64,000 nucleotides of DNA from Terriglobia bacterium (GTDB lineage Bacteria > Acidobacteriota > Terriglobia > Acidiferrales > UBA7541): positions 1 through 64,000 of the forward strand of contig JAIQGG010000005.1 of the NCBI GenBank assembly GCA_020072785.1, given 5' to 3'. This document shows, in pieces, positions 34,721 through 43,629 of the stretch. The notes under the pieces were generated by a model. The model worked only from the letters and a program-made list of their open reading frames with translations, made no database searches and was not told the DNA's origin. The position numbers were made by a program, and so were the translations under genes. Position 1 is the stretch's first letter. The number at the start of each line of letters is the position of its first letter.

Positions 34721-35295
34721 TCGCTGAGCCTCAAAATCCAGTCCACCGCTTGCGTCAGGTCTTCCGCGACGTAATCGGGCTGCGCCGGCCACTTGGCGGA
34801 GTCCGCTTCCAGCTCGCCGCGGCCGTAGCCCGTCTTGACCAGCACGCTGCGGGCGCCGGCGCGGCGCGCGAGGTCTACGTCCAGGTAGCGGTCGCCCACG
34901 ACCACTGAGCGCCGCAGATCCAGGTGCTGCTCGCGCGCGGCGCGCTCCAGCAGCCCCGCCTTCGGCTTGCGGCACTCGCAGCCGTCTTCGGGGCGGTGCG
35001 GGCAATAGTAGATGCCGTCCAGCTTCGCGCCCGCGGCGGCCAGCTGCCGGTTCATCTCCGCGTGCACTTCGCCGATCAGCGACTCCGCAAAGAGCCCGCG
35101 GGCCACCCCGGACTGATTGGTCACCACAAAAACGGGCCAGCCCGCGGCATTCAGCCGCCGGATGGCCTCCCCCGCGAACTCAAACATACGGAAGCGGCTG
35201 AGATGATTCAAGTAGCCGACCTCCTCGGAGATGGTGCCGTCGCGGTCGAGAAAGACCGCGGGGCGCAGGGCGGCCGGCTCAGGCATGCGAGGCAT
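34717..35295 (-). CDS. gmhB: D-glycero-beta-D-manno-heptose 1,7-bisphosphate 7-phosphatase
   Basis: 192 aa HAD-superfamily phosphatase. VFLDRDGTISEEVGYL holds the nucleophile Asp and the general acid; VVTNQSGVARG is motif II; CPHRPEDGCECRKPKAG gives the zinc cysteines characteristic of GmhB; VVVGDRYLDVDLARRAGA is motif IV. Removes the C7 phosphate between the two RfaE steps. ATG at 35295 or a second ATG at 35286; either overlaps the end of waaF. Confidence 0.92.
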   Translation of the reverse strand: MPRMPEPAALRPAVFLDRDGTISEEVGYLNHLSRFRMFEFAGEAIRRLNAAGWPVFVVTNQSGVARGLFAESLIGEVHAEMNRQLAAAGAKLDGIYYCPHRPEDGCECRKPKAGLLERAAREQHLDLRRSVVVGDRYLDVDLARRAGARSVLVKTGYGRGELEADSAKWPAQPDYVAEDLTQAVDWILRLSE

Positions 35296-36325
35296 TCCTC
35301 GCTTCCAGCCAGGAGCTCGCCGCGGCGGCCACGGCTTCCGGGGCGATGCGCGTCATGCAGCGGTGATCGATGGGGCAGCGGCGAAGAAAGCACGGGCTGC
35401 AGTGCGGCTTTTCCTGCACCACGGTACAGCGCGGCGTCACCGGAGCGGTGCCCTGCGGGTCGGTGGGGCCGAAGACAGCCACCACGGGGAGGCCCACCGC
35501 CGCAGCCACGTGCATCGCTCCCGAATCGTTGCCGATGAAGAGGTGGCACTGCGCAAGCAGCGCGGGCAGATCGGCGATGGCCGTCTGGCCAGTCAGATCA
35601 ATGGGAAGGCGCTTCATTTCAGCGATGATGGCCTGCGAGACGCGGGCTTCCGAAGCCGTGCCGAACAGTATCACATCGCAATCGAACCGGTCCTGCAGCG
35701 CCCCGGCCAGCGCCGCAAAGTGCGCCGGCGGCCAGCATTTGGCCGAGCCGTAGGAAGCCCCCTCGCCAATGGCCACCCGCAGGGCTTGCGGGCGCGCGCC
35801 GGCTCTTCGAAGAGTCTCAGCGGCTTGCCGGCGTTGCGCTTCGGAGACAGACAGCGGGATATGCTCCTCCCCTTTCAGGGCGTCGAGCCAGCCGGCGCGG
35901 CGCAGCAACTCCAGATAGTAAAACTGCTCGTGGGCGGGGATCTCCCCGGGACGCGGCACGGGGATGGCGCGGGTCAGGAGCAGGCTGCGGCCATCCCGGG
36001 CATAGCCGACGCGCTGGGGGATTCCGGCGCGCCAGGCGAGCCAGGCGGCGTCAAAAGCGTTCTGCAACAGGACGGCGAGATCGAAGCGCTGGCCGCGCAA
36101 CTCCTCCACCAGGCGTTCCCGCCCGCGCCAGCCGCGGTGCTCGCCGCGCACGTCGTAGGGGAGAAGACGGTCCGCCACCTGCTGCCCGCGGTAGATGTCC
36201 GCAACATAGGGCCGCGCCAAAACGCTGATTTCGGCCTCCGGCCATTTGCCGCGCAAGGCGCGCAGCGCGGGCAGCGCCAGGATGGCGTCGCCCACCCAGT
36301 TCGTGGCGCGGACCAGTATCTTCAT
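35279..36325 (-). CDS. waaF: LPS heptosyltransferase II (WaaF)
   Basis: 348 aa GT9 enzyme. N-terminus ILVRATNWVGDAILALPALRAL, donor site LFIGNDSGAMHVAAAVGLPVVAVFGPTDP, and the WaaF-type C-terminal cysteine group CSPCFLRRCPIDHRCM. Adds the second heptose to the inner core. ATG 36325 is where homology begins and overlaps the lpxK stop (ATGA); the open frame upstream runs antisense-like through lpxK and is discarded. Confidence 0.92.
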   Translation of the reverse strand: MKILVRATNWVGDAILALPALRALRGKWPEAEISVLARPYVADIYRGQQVADRLLPYDVRGEHRGWRGRERLVEELRGQRFDLAVLLQNAFDAAWLAWRAGIPQRVGYARDGRSLLLTRAIPVPRPGEIPAHEQFYYLELLRRAGWLDALKGEEHIPLSVSEAQRRQAAETLRRAGARPQALRVAIGEGASYGSAKCWPPAHFAALAGALQDRFDCDVILFGTASEARVSQAIIAEMKRLPIDLTGQTAIADLPALLAQCHLFIGNDSGAMHVAAAVGLPVVAVFGPTDPQGTAPVTPRCTVVQEKPHCSPCFLRRCPIDHRCMTRIAPEAVAAAASSWLEARNASHA

Positions 36326-37317
36326 GCGCCCGCCCCGCGGCGCACGCGGATCTTTTGCTCGAGGGCCGCCAGAAAGTCGTCCTCGCCGAACAGTTCCATC
36401 TCGATCACGCAGACGTAGACGGGCAAGGAGGAAAAGCGCGCGGCGCCCAGATTGTAGGAATCCTTCTCGGTGGTGATGAAGGCGGCGGCGCCGGCCTTGC
36501 GCGCGGCGTGTTCCAGATCGTGCGCGTCCGCCTGGGTGTAGGCATGATGATCGCGGAAGGCGCGGGTGCCCGCGAGACGTGCGCCCCAGTGCCGCAGATC
36601 GTGGAAGAAGGCCAGCGGATTGCCGATGCCGCAGAAAGCGAAATACGGCCCCGCGGCGATTTCGCTCAGGAACTGCAGCCCGCCGTCTCCGCCCAGGCGG
36701 CGAAAGCCGGCCAGATGCGTCTTGGCGTAGAAGATGGACTGCGGCAGTCCGCGGGCGGCGAGCTCCTCGTCGGCGTCCATGCGCGTGAAGACGCAGAAGT
36801 CGGCGCGGCGCAGCGCGCTCCGCGGCTCGCGCAGGCGGCCCGCGGGGAGCAGCCACTCGCCCTCCAGGTCGCGCATGCCGTCGATCATGACGATATCCAG
36901 ATCGCGGGCGAGCCGCAGGTGCTGGAATCCGTCGTCCAGCAGGAAAATGTCGATGCCCTGCGCTTCCAGGCGCTTGCCCTGGGCGTAGCGGTCGCTGCCG
37001 ACGCCGAAAGCCACGCGGCCCTGCAAGCGCTCCTTCAGCAGGGCCACTTCGTCGCTGGTGCCGCCGGCGCCGCGGTAGCCGCGGGTGAGAATAGCCACGC
37101 GCTTGCCCTGCGCCAGAAACTTTTCCGCCAGCCACAGCACCATGGGTGTTTTACCCGTGCCGCCCACGGTGAGATTGCCGACGCTGATCACCGCCGCGCC
37201 AAGCCGTTTCTGCCCCAGCACGCCGCTGGTATACCACCACGCGCGCAGCCGCACGACGGCCCCGTAGGCCACCGAGAACGGCCACAGCAGCATGCGCAAA
37301 GCCAGCGGCAAGTTCAT
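36322..37317 (-). CDS. lpxK: Tetraacyldisaccharide 4'-kinase
   Basis: 331 aa. N-terminal membrane-associating helix (about 1-25), then the P-loop VISVGNLTVGGTGKTPMVLWLAE. LDDGFQHLRLARDLDIVMID carries the conserved DDGFQH motif. LLPAGRLREPRSAL and the C-terminal FITTEKDSYNL complete the family pattern. Phosphorylates the 4' position of the lipid A precursor. Coupled to waaA by ATGA. Confidence 0.93.
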   Translation of the reverse strand: MNLPLALRMLLWPFSVAYGAVVRLRAWWYTSGVLGQKRLGAAVISVGNLTVGGTGKTPMVLWLAEKFLAQGKRVAILTRGYRGAGGTSDEVALLKERLQGRVAFGVGSDRYAQGKRLEAQGIDIFLLDDGFQHLRLARDLDIVMIDGMRDLEGEWLLPAGRLREPRSALRRADFCVFTRMDADEELAARGLPQSIFYAKTHLAGFRRLGGDGGLQFLSEIAAGPYFAFCGIGNPLAFFHDLRHWGARLAGTRAFRDHHAYTQADAHDLEHAARKAGAAAFITTEKDSYNLGAARFSSLPVYVCVIEMELFGEDDFLAALEQKIRVRRGAGA

Positions 37318-38684
37318 CTCCCCTTTCCGCCCCCCAGCACCCGCGTGATTTCCGCCAGGGCCCGCGCGGTCGCCCCGCGGCTCTCTTCCACCAGGCGCTT
37401 GGCCTTCGCACCCATCTCCTGCATGCGCGCGGGATTCTTCAGCAGGTCGATCCACGCCACACCCACATCCTCGGGGCTCTCCACGCGAATAGCCGCGCCC
37501 GCCTCCACGAAACGCGCGGTCATTTCCGCAAAATTTTCCGTGTGCGGCCCGAAGACCGGAATCTTGCCGAACGCCGCGGGCTCCAGAATGTTGTGCCCGC
37601 CCGAGGGCACCAGCGAGCCGCCCACGAAGACCACATCGGCGGCGCGATAGAGCGAAGCCAGCTCCCCGATGCTGTCGAGCAGCAGCACGGTGACGTCGTC
37701 GGGTATCACCGGGGAAACGCCGGACGCGGGCAGGCCCTGCCCGAAGGGGCCGGGAATGGCCAATTGCGAGCGCCGCAGGAATTTCCAGTGGGCCTCCCGG
37801 ATGAACTCCGCGGCGGCCTCGAAACGCTCCGGCTTGCGCGGTGCGAGGACCAGCAGCGCGCGCGGATGCTCGCCCCGGGCCGTGCCGAAGGCGATCAGCG
37901 TAAGCGGCTCTTCATTGGCCACCACGCTGCCGGCCACCACCAGCGGCCGCCGGCTCCGCGCGTTGACTTCCTTCTCCAGCCAGGCGCAAAGCGCCGAATC
38001 GGCCGGCAGCTCCTGATCGTATTTGAGGTTGCCGCTGACGAAGACGCGGCCGGGGGGCGCGCCCAGCGCGCGGATGCGCGCGGCATCGTCCGCGGTCTGC
38101 ATCAGAAAAGCCGCGGGCAGGGCCAGCATGCGGGCCAGAAACGGCCGCAGAAAAAGGCCTAGCGCCCCGAGCCAGCGCTGGTAGCGCGCAAACGACCGCG
38201 GAGAGAGCCGTCCGCTGACGACAACCACGGGCACGCTGCGCCGCGCCGCCTCACGCAGGAAGTTCGGCCACAGCTCCGTCTCCAGGATCACGACGATCTC
38301 CGGCTGCACGGCGCGGAAGGCGCGGCGCACGGCGAAACCCCAGTCGAGGGGAAAATAGACCACCGCATCGGCAAAGGGCATGCGCTCGCGGGCCAGGGTC
38401 TGCCCGGTGAGCGTCGTGGTGGAGACGATGAGCGGGCGGCCGGGATTCTGCTCTTTCAAGCGCCGCGCCAGGCCCAGCCCGGCCAGGGCCTCGCCGACCG
38501 ACACGGCGTGCACCCAGATGGCCCCCGGGCGCTGCCTGGGGAGCTTCTCCAGTGTTGGATACGCCAGGCCGAGCCGCTGCCCCAGATTCGAGAAATATTT
38601 GCCGTGGCGCAGCCCCTGAACCACCCAGTAGGGCAGAAGCAGGATGGCGGCCAGCGCCGTAAACGCGCTATAGAGAAAATACAA
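37314..38684 (-). CDS. waaA: 3-deoxy-D-manno-octulosonic acid (Kdo) transferase
   Basis: 456 aa. One N-terminal TM (YFLYSAFTALAAILLLPYWVV), then a GT-B fold: WVHAVSVGEALAGLGLARRL (catalytic Glu in GEA), VVILETELWPNFL, VSGRLSPRSFARYQ, the donor site VVAGSVVANEE and LLLDSIGELASLYRAADVVFVGGSLVPSGGHNILEPAA. Transfers Kdo to lipid IVA. The start appears to be TTG at 38684, with GAGGT six nt upstream. First gene of the eight-gene operon. Confidence 0.93.
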   Translation of the reverse strand: MYFLYSAFTALAAILLLPYWVVQGLRHGKYFSNLGQRLGLAYPTLEKLPRQRPGAIWVHAVSVGEALAGLGLARRLKEQNPGRPLIVSTTTLTGQTLARERMPFADAVVYFPLDWGFAVRRAFRAVQPEIVVILETELWPNFLREAARRSVPVVVVSGRLSPRSFARYQRWLGALGLFLRPFLARMLALPAAFLMQTADDAARIRALGAPPGRVFVSGNLKYDQELPADSALCAWLEKEVNARSRRPLVVAGSVVANEEPLTLIAFGTARGEHPRALLVLAPRKPERFEAAAEFIREAHWKFLRRSQLAIPGPFGQGLPASGVSPVIPDDVTVLLLDSIGELASLYRAADVVFVGGSLVPSGGHNILEPAAFGKIPVFGPHTENFAEMTARFVEAGAAIRVESPEDVGVAWIDLLKNPARMQEMGAKAKRLVEESRGATARALAEITRVLGGGKGR

Positions 38685-38824
38685 GCGTGAACCTCAGTTA
38701 TTTCCCCGCCGCCAACCGGACAGCGGACCGCTTCCGGCGATTGAGCTGGCAACCCGCCCCGGCCCCGCAGAATCGAATCCTTAGGGTAGCGGCCACCAAG
38801 CGGCAGACAATAGTGCAAACCCGG

Positions 38825-38830
38825 TATTAT
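38825..38830 (+). promoter_or_regulatory. TATTAT box, probable leaderless start for secreted unknown
   Basis: TATTAT ends 6 nt before the ATG at 38837 (overlapping TATAAA is an alternative), with AAACCG between and no Shine-Dalgarno. Confidence 0.45.
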
Positions 38831-38836
38831 AAACCG

Positions 38837-39493
38837 ATGCGCCTGCGAACCATCGTACTCCTTGGAATGATTGTCGCCGCCGGCGCCTGGGGCCTGGCTG
38901 CCGGTCGGAGCCGCGCCCAGAGCGTCGTGCCATCGGCCGCAGCCGCCGAAAGCCACGAGGGCGTGACCATTACCGCCCAGCCCTGGACCGAACCCGCCGA
39001 CTATAAACCGCGCTTCCCCAAGAAAACTCCGCTGACGGCAGGGCTGGTGGGCGTCCAGCTCACCATCCAGAACGATTCTGCGGCGGCAGTGCGCGTAAAC
39101 CTCGAGCGCATTCGCCTGATCGTCACCTTGGACGAGGAGTCGCGCCAGAATCTCGCCCCATTGTCCGCCGAGGATGTCGCGGAATTGATCCTGAAGGGCG
39201 GCTCCAGCGACCCCACGGCCACGCGCAAGCGCATTCCCCTGCCCATGGGAATACCGAAGACCGGCCGCAGCAAGGAATGGACGCAGATCGAGGATGCCGC
39301 GCGCGCTGCCGGAGTTCCGGGCAGCGTAATCCCGCCGCACGGCAAGGTGCAGGGGCTGCTGTACTTCGATCTCGCCCGACAATACGACCTGCTGCACAGC
39401 GCACGGCTGTACATTCCGGAAGTCACGAACATCGAAAAAGGCCGCTCGCTTCTTTATTTCGAGTTGGAATTCTCCAAGGCCGCGGCACGTTGA
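38837..39493 (+). CDS. Secreted protein of unknown function
   Basis: 218 aa. Signal peptide (LRTIVLLGMIVAAGAWGLAAG ... RAQS). The mature part looks like one beta-sandwich: EGVTITAQPWTEPADYKPRFPKKTPLTAGLVGVQLTIQND and a C-terminal ARQYDLLHSARLYIPEVTNI. The wording resembles proteins of Acidobacteria that help periplasmic complexes, but I cannot name a family. ATG at 38837 chosen because the signal peptide begins there; the frame is open 150 nt further. Divergent from the waaA operon. Confidence 0.75.
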   Translation: MRLRTIVLLGMIVAAGAWGLAAGRSRAQSVVPSAAAAESHEGVTITAQPWTEPADYKPRFPKKTPLTAGLVGVQLTIQNDSAAAVRVNLERIRLIVTLDEESRQNLAPLSAEDVAELILKGGSSDPTATRKRIPLPMGIPKTGRSKEWTQIEDAARAAGVPGSVIPPHGKVQGLLYFDLARQYDLLHSARLYIPEVTNIEKGRSLLYFELEFSKAAAR

Positions 39494-39569
39494 GCGTACT
39501 TGCTGCACGAAGCGCTGTTTTTGCGCCTGCCCTCGCGGGGCATCGCACATTTTTCCGGAGCCGCTGCAG

Positions 39570-39590
39570 GTTGACCGCTTCGCGGTCACA
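39570..39590. repeat. Intergenic copy of the GACCGCTTCGCGGTC palindrome
   Basis: GTTGACCGCTTCGCGGTCACA at 39570-39590 is identical over at least 20 nt to the first copy inside comEC (30616-30635). It lies 91 nt before pcrA. Confidence 0.75.
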
Positions 39591-39680
39591 GAAATATTGG
39601 ACCGGCGCGGCGCGATTTGCCGCGCGGACTTTCCTCGGCTACCATGAACGAGCACGCACAGACCTGGGACCTGCCAACGA

Positions 39681-41987
39681 ATGAGAACTTTTCTCGACGA
39701 TTTGAATCCGGAACAGCGCCTCGCCGCCGAAACCACGGATGGGCCCGTGCTCATCCTGGCCGGTGCGGGTACCGGTAAGACCCGCGCCATTACCTACCGC
39801 ATGGCCCACCTGCTGGCGCAGGGCGCCCCGCCGGACGCCATCCTGGCCGTCACCTTCACCAACAAGGCCGCGGAGCAGATGCAGGAGCGCCTGGGGAATC
39901 TGCAGCGCCAGGCGGGCCTGCTGCCGGCGGCGCCGTGGATCTCCACGTTTCACTCGCTCTGCGCGCGCTTGCTGCGCCGCGAAGCGCCGAGCGCCGGCCT
40001 GCCGCGCGATTTCTCCATTTTCGACGACGATGACCAGATCGCCGCCGTCAAGCTCATCCTTGGCCGCCTGGCCCTCACCGAGGAGAAGATCTCCCCCCGC
40101 GGCATTCTGAGCAAGATCAGCTACGCCAAAAATCACGGGCAGACGGCCCAGCAGCTCGCCGCCGAAGCCATCGCCGAGGACGGGCGGCGCGTCGCGCGCG
40201 TCTTCGAAGCCTACGAGAAGGTGCTGGCGCAGAGCCACGCGCTCGATTTCGACGACCTGCTGCTGCGCGCGGCCCGCGTCCTGCGCGACGTCCGCGACGT
40301 GCGCCAGCGCTGGCAGGCGCGTTTCCGCTACATCCACGTGGACGAGTATCAGGACACCAACCGCGTGCAGTATGACCTGCTGCGCCTGCTCACCGGGCCG
40401 GAGGAGAACGTCTGCGTGGTGGGCGACGAGGACCAGGCCATCTACCGCTGGCGCGGCGCGGATGTCGGCATCCTGCTGCGCTTTTCCCAGGATTTTCCGG
40501 CGGCCCGGGTGATCCGTCTGGAGCGCAACTACCGCTCCACGCAGAAAATTCTCGATGCCGCGGGCGCCGTGGTGGCCAACAACTCGCAGCGCCTCGGCAA
40601 AACGCTCGCTTCCGAACAAGGCGGCGGCAAGAACCTGCGCTTCTACGAAGCGCGCGACCCGCAATCCGAGGCGGAATTCGTGGCCGGCGAAGTGTCCAAG
40701 ATTTTGGTGGACGATTCCTCGCAGGCTTGCGCCGTGGAATACCGCACCAACGCGCAGTCCCGCGCCTTTGAAGAGGTCTTCCGGCGGCTCGGCGTGCGCT
40801 ACCGCCTGGTGGGCGGCTTCAGTTTTTACGACCGCGCGGAAGTGAAGGATGCGCTGGCCTATGTGCGCCTGACCATGCATCCCGAAGACGACATCGCGTT
40901 GCTGCGCGTGCTCAATGTGCCGCCGCGCGGCATCGGCAAGACCACCGTGGATGCGCTGCGCGAGGCCACGCGGGTTGACCGCATTGCGGTCACCAAGAAC
41001 GAAGACGGTATCCCCATGTGGCAAGCGATCGAGCAATTCATCGCCAGCGCTGCGGCCGGACGCGCCGTGGCCCCGCTGCGCGCCTTTCAGGAGATGATCC
41101 GCGAGTTGCAGGCCAGCCTGGAAAACAGCAGCCCCGCTGCCTTCCTGCACGGCTTGCTGGACCGCACGGGGTACATGGACATGCTGCGCGAGCGCAATAC
41201 CCCCGACGATGTCTCGCGCATGGAGAATCTGGAAGAGTTGGTGCGCGCCGTCGCGGAATCCACCGATGCCGGCGAGACCTTTACGGATTTTCTGGACCAC
41301 GCCGCGCTGGTCAGTGACGCCGATTCCGCCGACGAAAAGCCCGGCGTCACGCTCATCACCCTGCACAGCACCAAGGGCCTGGAGTTCGACCACGTCTATC
41401 TCACCGGCCTGGAAGAGGGCATCTGCCCGCACAGCCTCTCGGCCACCGATGAAAACGGCGTCGAGGAAGAGCGCCGCCTGGTCTATGTGGGTATGACCCG
41501 CGCGCGCACGTCGCTGACCCTGACCCGCGCTGTCTACCGCCGCATCTTCGGCGACGAGCAGCGCCTGCGCGCCTCGCTGCCCTCACGCTTCCTCGCGGAA
41601 ATTCCCGGTGACCTGATGGACACCGTGCGCGGCTCGCTGACGGAGTTCGGTGAGTCCCGGCGCTATGATCCCGACCCGGAATACTCCTACTCGCCCGAAG
41701 ATTTCATGCGCCGCGTGCGTGGCGGCCCCGCCCGGACGGTGAGCCAGCCGCGCCAGGGCCGCAGCAGCGGTGATTTCGAGCGGCCGGCGCGGCAGCGCGA
41801 CACCTTCGGGCGCAGCGGCCGGGGCGAAAACCCGCTTCTCGGCCGCAAAGTCCGCCACCCCAGCTTCGGCGTGGGCACCATCGTGGCCGTCGAGGGCGAC
41901 GAGGAGGACCGTCGCCTCTCGGTGACCTTTCCCGGGCGGGGCACGAAGAAGTTCATCGAGCGCTACGCGCAGCTCGAGCCGGCCTGA
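39681..41987 (+). CDS. pcrA: UvrD/Rep-family DNA helicase (PcrA)
   Basis: 768 aa superfamily 1A helicase for repair and replication-fork work. Walker A GAGTGKT (28-34) after LILA; motif Ia FTNKAAEQMQERL; Walker B YIHVDEYQDTNRVQ; motif III VVGDEDQAIYRWRGAD; motif IV ERNYRS; motif V TLHSTKGLEFDHVYLTGLEEG; motif VI RRLVYVGMTRARTSL. C-terminal Tudor-like patch (GRKVRHPSFGVGTIVAVEGD) is the RNA-polymerase-binding module of PcrA. Around residues 429-446 an extra RVDRIAVTKNEDGI stretch coincides with a palindromic repeat at 40974-40992. ATG at 39681. Confidence 0.93.
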   Translation: MRTFLDDLNPEQRLAAETTDGPVLILAGAGTGKTRAITYRMAHLLAQGAPPDAILAVTFTNKAAEQMQERLGNLQRQAGLLPAAPWISTFHSLCARLLRREAPSAGLPRDFSIFDDDDQIAAVKLILGRLALTEEKISPRGILSKISYAKNHGQTAQQLAAEAIAEDGRRVARVFEAYEKVLAQSHALDFDDLLLRAARVLRDVRDVRQRWQARFRYIHVDEYQDTNRVQYDLLRLLTGPEENVCVVGDEDQAIYRWRGADVGILLRFSQDFPAARVIRLERNYRSTQKILDAAGAVVANNSQRLGKTLASEQGGGKNLRFYEARDPQSEAEFVAGEVSKILVDDSSQACAVEYRTNAQSRAFEEVFRRLGVRYRLVGGFSFYDRAEVKDALAYVRLTMHPEDDIALLRVLNVPPRGIGKTTVDALREATRVDRIAVTKNEDGIPMWQAIEQFIASAAAGRAVAPLRAFQEMIRELQASLENSSPAAFLHGLLDRTGYMDMLRERNTPDDVSRMENLEELVRAVAESTDAGETFTDFLDHAALVSDADSADEKPGVTLITLHSTKGLEFDHVYLTGLEEGICPHSLSATDENGVEEERRLVYVGMTRARTSLTLTRAVYRRIFGDEQRLRASLPSRFLAEIPGDLMDTVRGSLTEFGESRRYDPDPEYSYSPEDFMRRVRGGPARTVSQPRQGRSSGDFERPARQRDTFGRSGRGENPLLGRKVRHPSFGVGTIVAVEGDEEDRRLSVTFPGRGTKKFIERYAQLEPA
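40974..40992 (+). repeat. Palindromic repeat copy inside pcrA
   Basis: GTTGACCGCATTGCGGTCA, a perfect 8-bp inverted repeat (TGACCGCA / TGCGGTCA) around one base at 40976-40992, matching the comEC and 39570 repeats outside the loop (TTC replaced by ATT). It is in frame and encodes VDRIAVT in a loop. Confidence 0.6.
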
Positions 41988-42109
41988 ACTCTGCCCCTTG
42001 CGGTTGCGCCCCGGCGCTGGCTCGCGGTAAAGTGTCCCGCGCAATCATTCGTTAGAATTATCCGGTATTTCCACGCCCCCGGCGGATCCGGGGCGAACGG
42101 AGTGGACGG

Positions 42110-43618
42110 GTGGGATCACAACTTTTCCGCACCAAGAACATCGATCAGCTGATATCCGACTCCGAAAACCCGGAGAAACGCTTGAAAAAAACGTTGGGCT
42201 GGATCAGCCTGACGGCTCTCGGCATCGGCGCGATCATCGGCACGGGCATCTTTGTTTTGACCGGGACCGCCGCGGCCGGCGAGGAGGTGCAATACCCCTC
42301 CCTGCTGAAGGCGCCCCTTCTGGACGTGCTCTTGCACGGCGTGCACGCCACCGGAATCACCGGGCGGCCAGGCGCGGGTCCGGCCATTGCCATTTCGTTC
42401 TTCCTGGTGGCCGTGGTCTGCGGCTTTGCCGGACTGTGTTACGCGGAACTCGCCTCGATGATCCCCATCGCCGGCAGCGCCTACACCTACACCTACGCCA
42501 CGCTGGGAGAACTGGTGGCGTGGATCATCGGCTGGGACCTGATCCTCGAATACGCGGTTTCCAACATGGCCGTGGCCGTCGGCTTCTCCGCGTACATTGA
42601 CAGCCTGCTGCAATCGTTCGGGATTCATCTGCCCGCGGCCTTGAGCCAGCCCGCCTATGCGCCCTCGACCGGCTGGTTGCTGCACTTCAACCTGGTCGGT
42701 TTTCTCATCGTGATGCTCCTGACGGTGGTGCTGGTGCGCGGCATCCGCGAATCAGCCGGAGCCAACAGCATCATGGTGGGCATCAAGCTGGTGGCCATCT
42801 TCGTATTCATCGCTTTCGCCTCCAAGCACATCCAGCCCACCAACTGGCACCCCTTCATGCCCAACGGCTGGCAGGGGGTTCTCACCGGCGGCGCCATCGT
42901 CTTCTTCACCTACATCGGCTTCGATTCGGTCTCCACCGCCGCGGAGGAGTGCAAGAATCCCAAGCGCGACCTCCCCCTGGGCATCATGGCTTCGCTGCTG
43001 GTTTGCGCCACACTGTACGTGGCGGTGGCCATCGTGCTCACGGGCATCCAGCCCTTCTCGATCTTCAAGGGCGACGCCGCCCCGGTAGCCACGGCCCTGC
43101 ACAACATCGGCATGGACCGCCTGCAGCAGTGGGTGACCATGGGCGCGCTGATGGGCATGATCTCCTCCCTGCTCGTTTACCAGCTCGGGCAGGCCCGCGT
43201 GTGGTTCGCCATGTCCCGCGACGGCCTGCTCCCCGCTTCCTTTTCCAAAGTGCATCCGCGCTTCCGCACCCCGCATGTGGCCACCTGGGTGGCGGGAATC
43301 GTCGTGGGCATCCCCGCGGGGATTTTCGACATCGGTACTCTGGCGGACCTTTCGAACATCGGCACGCTGTTTGCCTTCGTGCTGGTGGCCATCGCCGTGC
43401 TCATCCTGCGCAAGACGCAGCCGGACCGGCCACGGAGCTTCCGCGTGCCCTTTGTGCCCGTGGTACCAGTTTTGGCGGTGCTATTTTGCGTGGTGCTGAT
43501 GGCCAGCCTGACGGTGGAGAACTGGATCCGCTTTTTTGTGTGGCTTGCGATCGGCATGGTAATCTACTTCACGTACAGCCGCAAACGGAGCACGCTCAAC
43601 GCGTCAGCAGCGGAATAG
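42110..43618 (+). CDS. APC-family amino acid permease (YfnA-like)
   Basis: 502 aa with about 12 TM helices. N-terminus LKKTLGWISLTALGIGAIIGTGIFVLTG is the APC substrate-binding helix 1 (GAIIGTGIF). FCYAELASMIP-type segment reads GLCYAELASMIPIAGSAYTYTYATLGE, then IGFDSVSTAAEECKNPKRDLPLGI. Likely proton-coupled import of cationic or branched amino acids. GTG start at 42110 with a GGAG about 8 nt upstream; a TAGAAT lies at 42052-42057. Between pcrA and a secreted hydrolase-like gene 11 nt away. Confidence 0.9.
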   Translation: MGSQLFRTKNIDQLISDSENPEKRLKKTLGWISLTALGIGAIIGTGIFVLTGTAAAGEEVQYPSLLKAPLLDVLLHGVHATGITGRPGAGPAIAISFFLVAVVCGFAGLCYAELASMIPIAGSAYTYTYATLGELVAWIIGWDLILEYAVSNMAVAVGFSAYIDSLLQSFGIHLPAALSQPAYAPSTGWLLHFNLVGFLIVMLLTVVLVRGIRESAGANSIMVGIKLVAIFVFIAFASKHIQPTNWHPFMPNGWQGVLTGGAIVFFTYIGFDSVSTAAEECKNPKRDLPLGIMASLLVCATLYVAVAIVLTGIQPFSIFKGDAAPVATALHNIGMDRLQQWVTMGALMGMISSLLVYQLGQARVWFAMSRDGLLPASFSKVHPRFRTPHVATWVAGIVVGIPAGIFDIGTLADLSNIGTLFAFVLVAIAVLILRKTQPDRPRSFRVPFVPVVPVLAVLFCVVLMASLTVENWIRFFVWLAIGMVIYFTYSRKRSTLNASAAE

Positions 43619-43629
43619 AGAGGAGCCGG

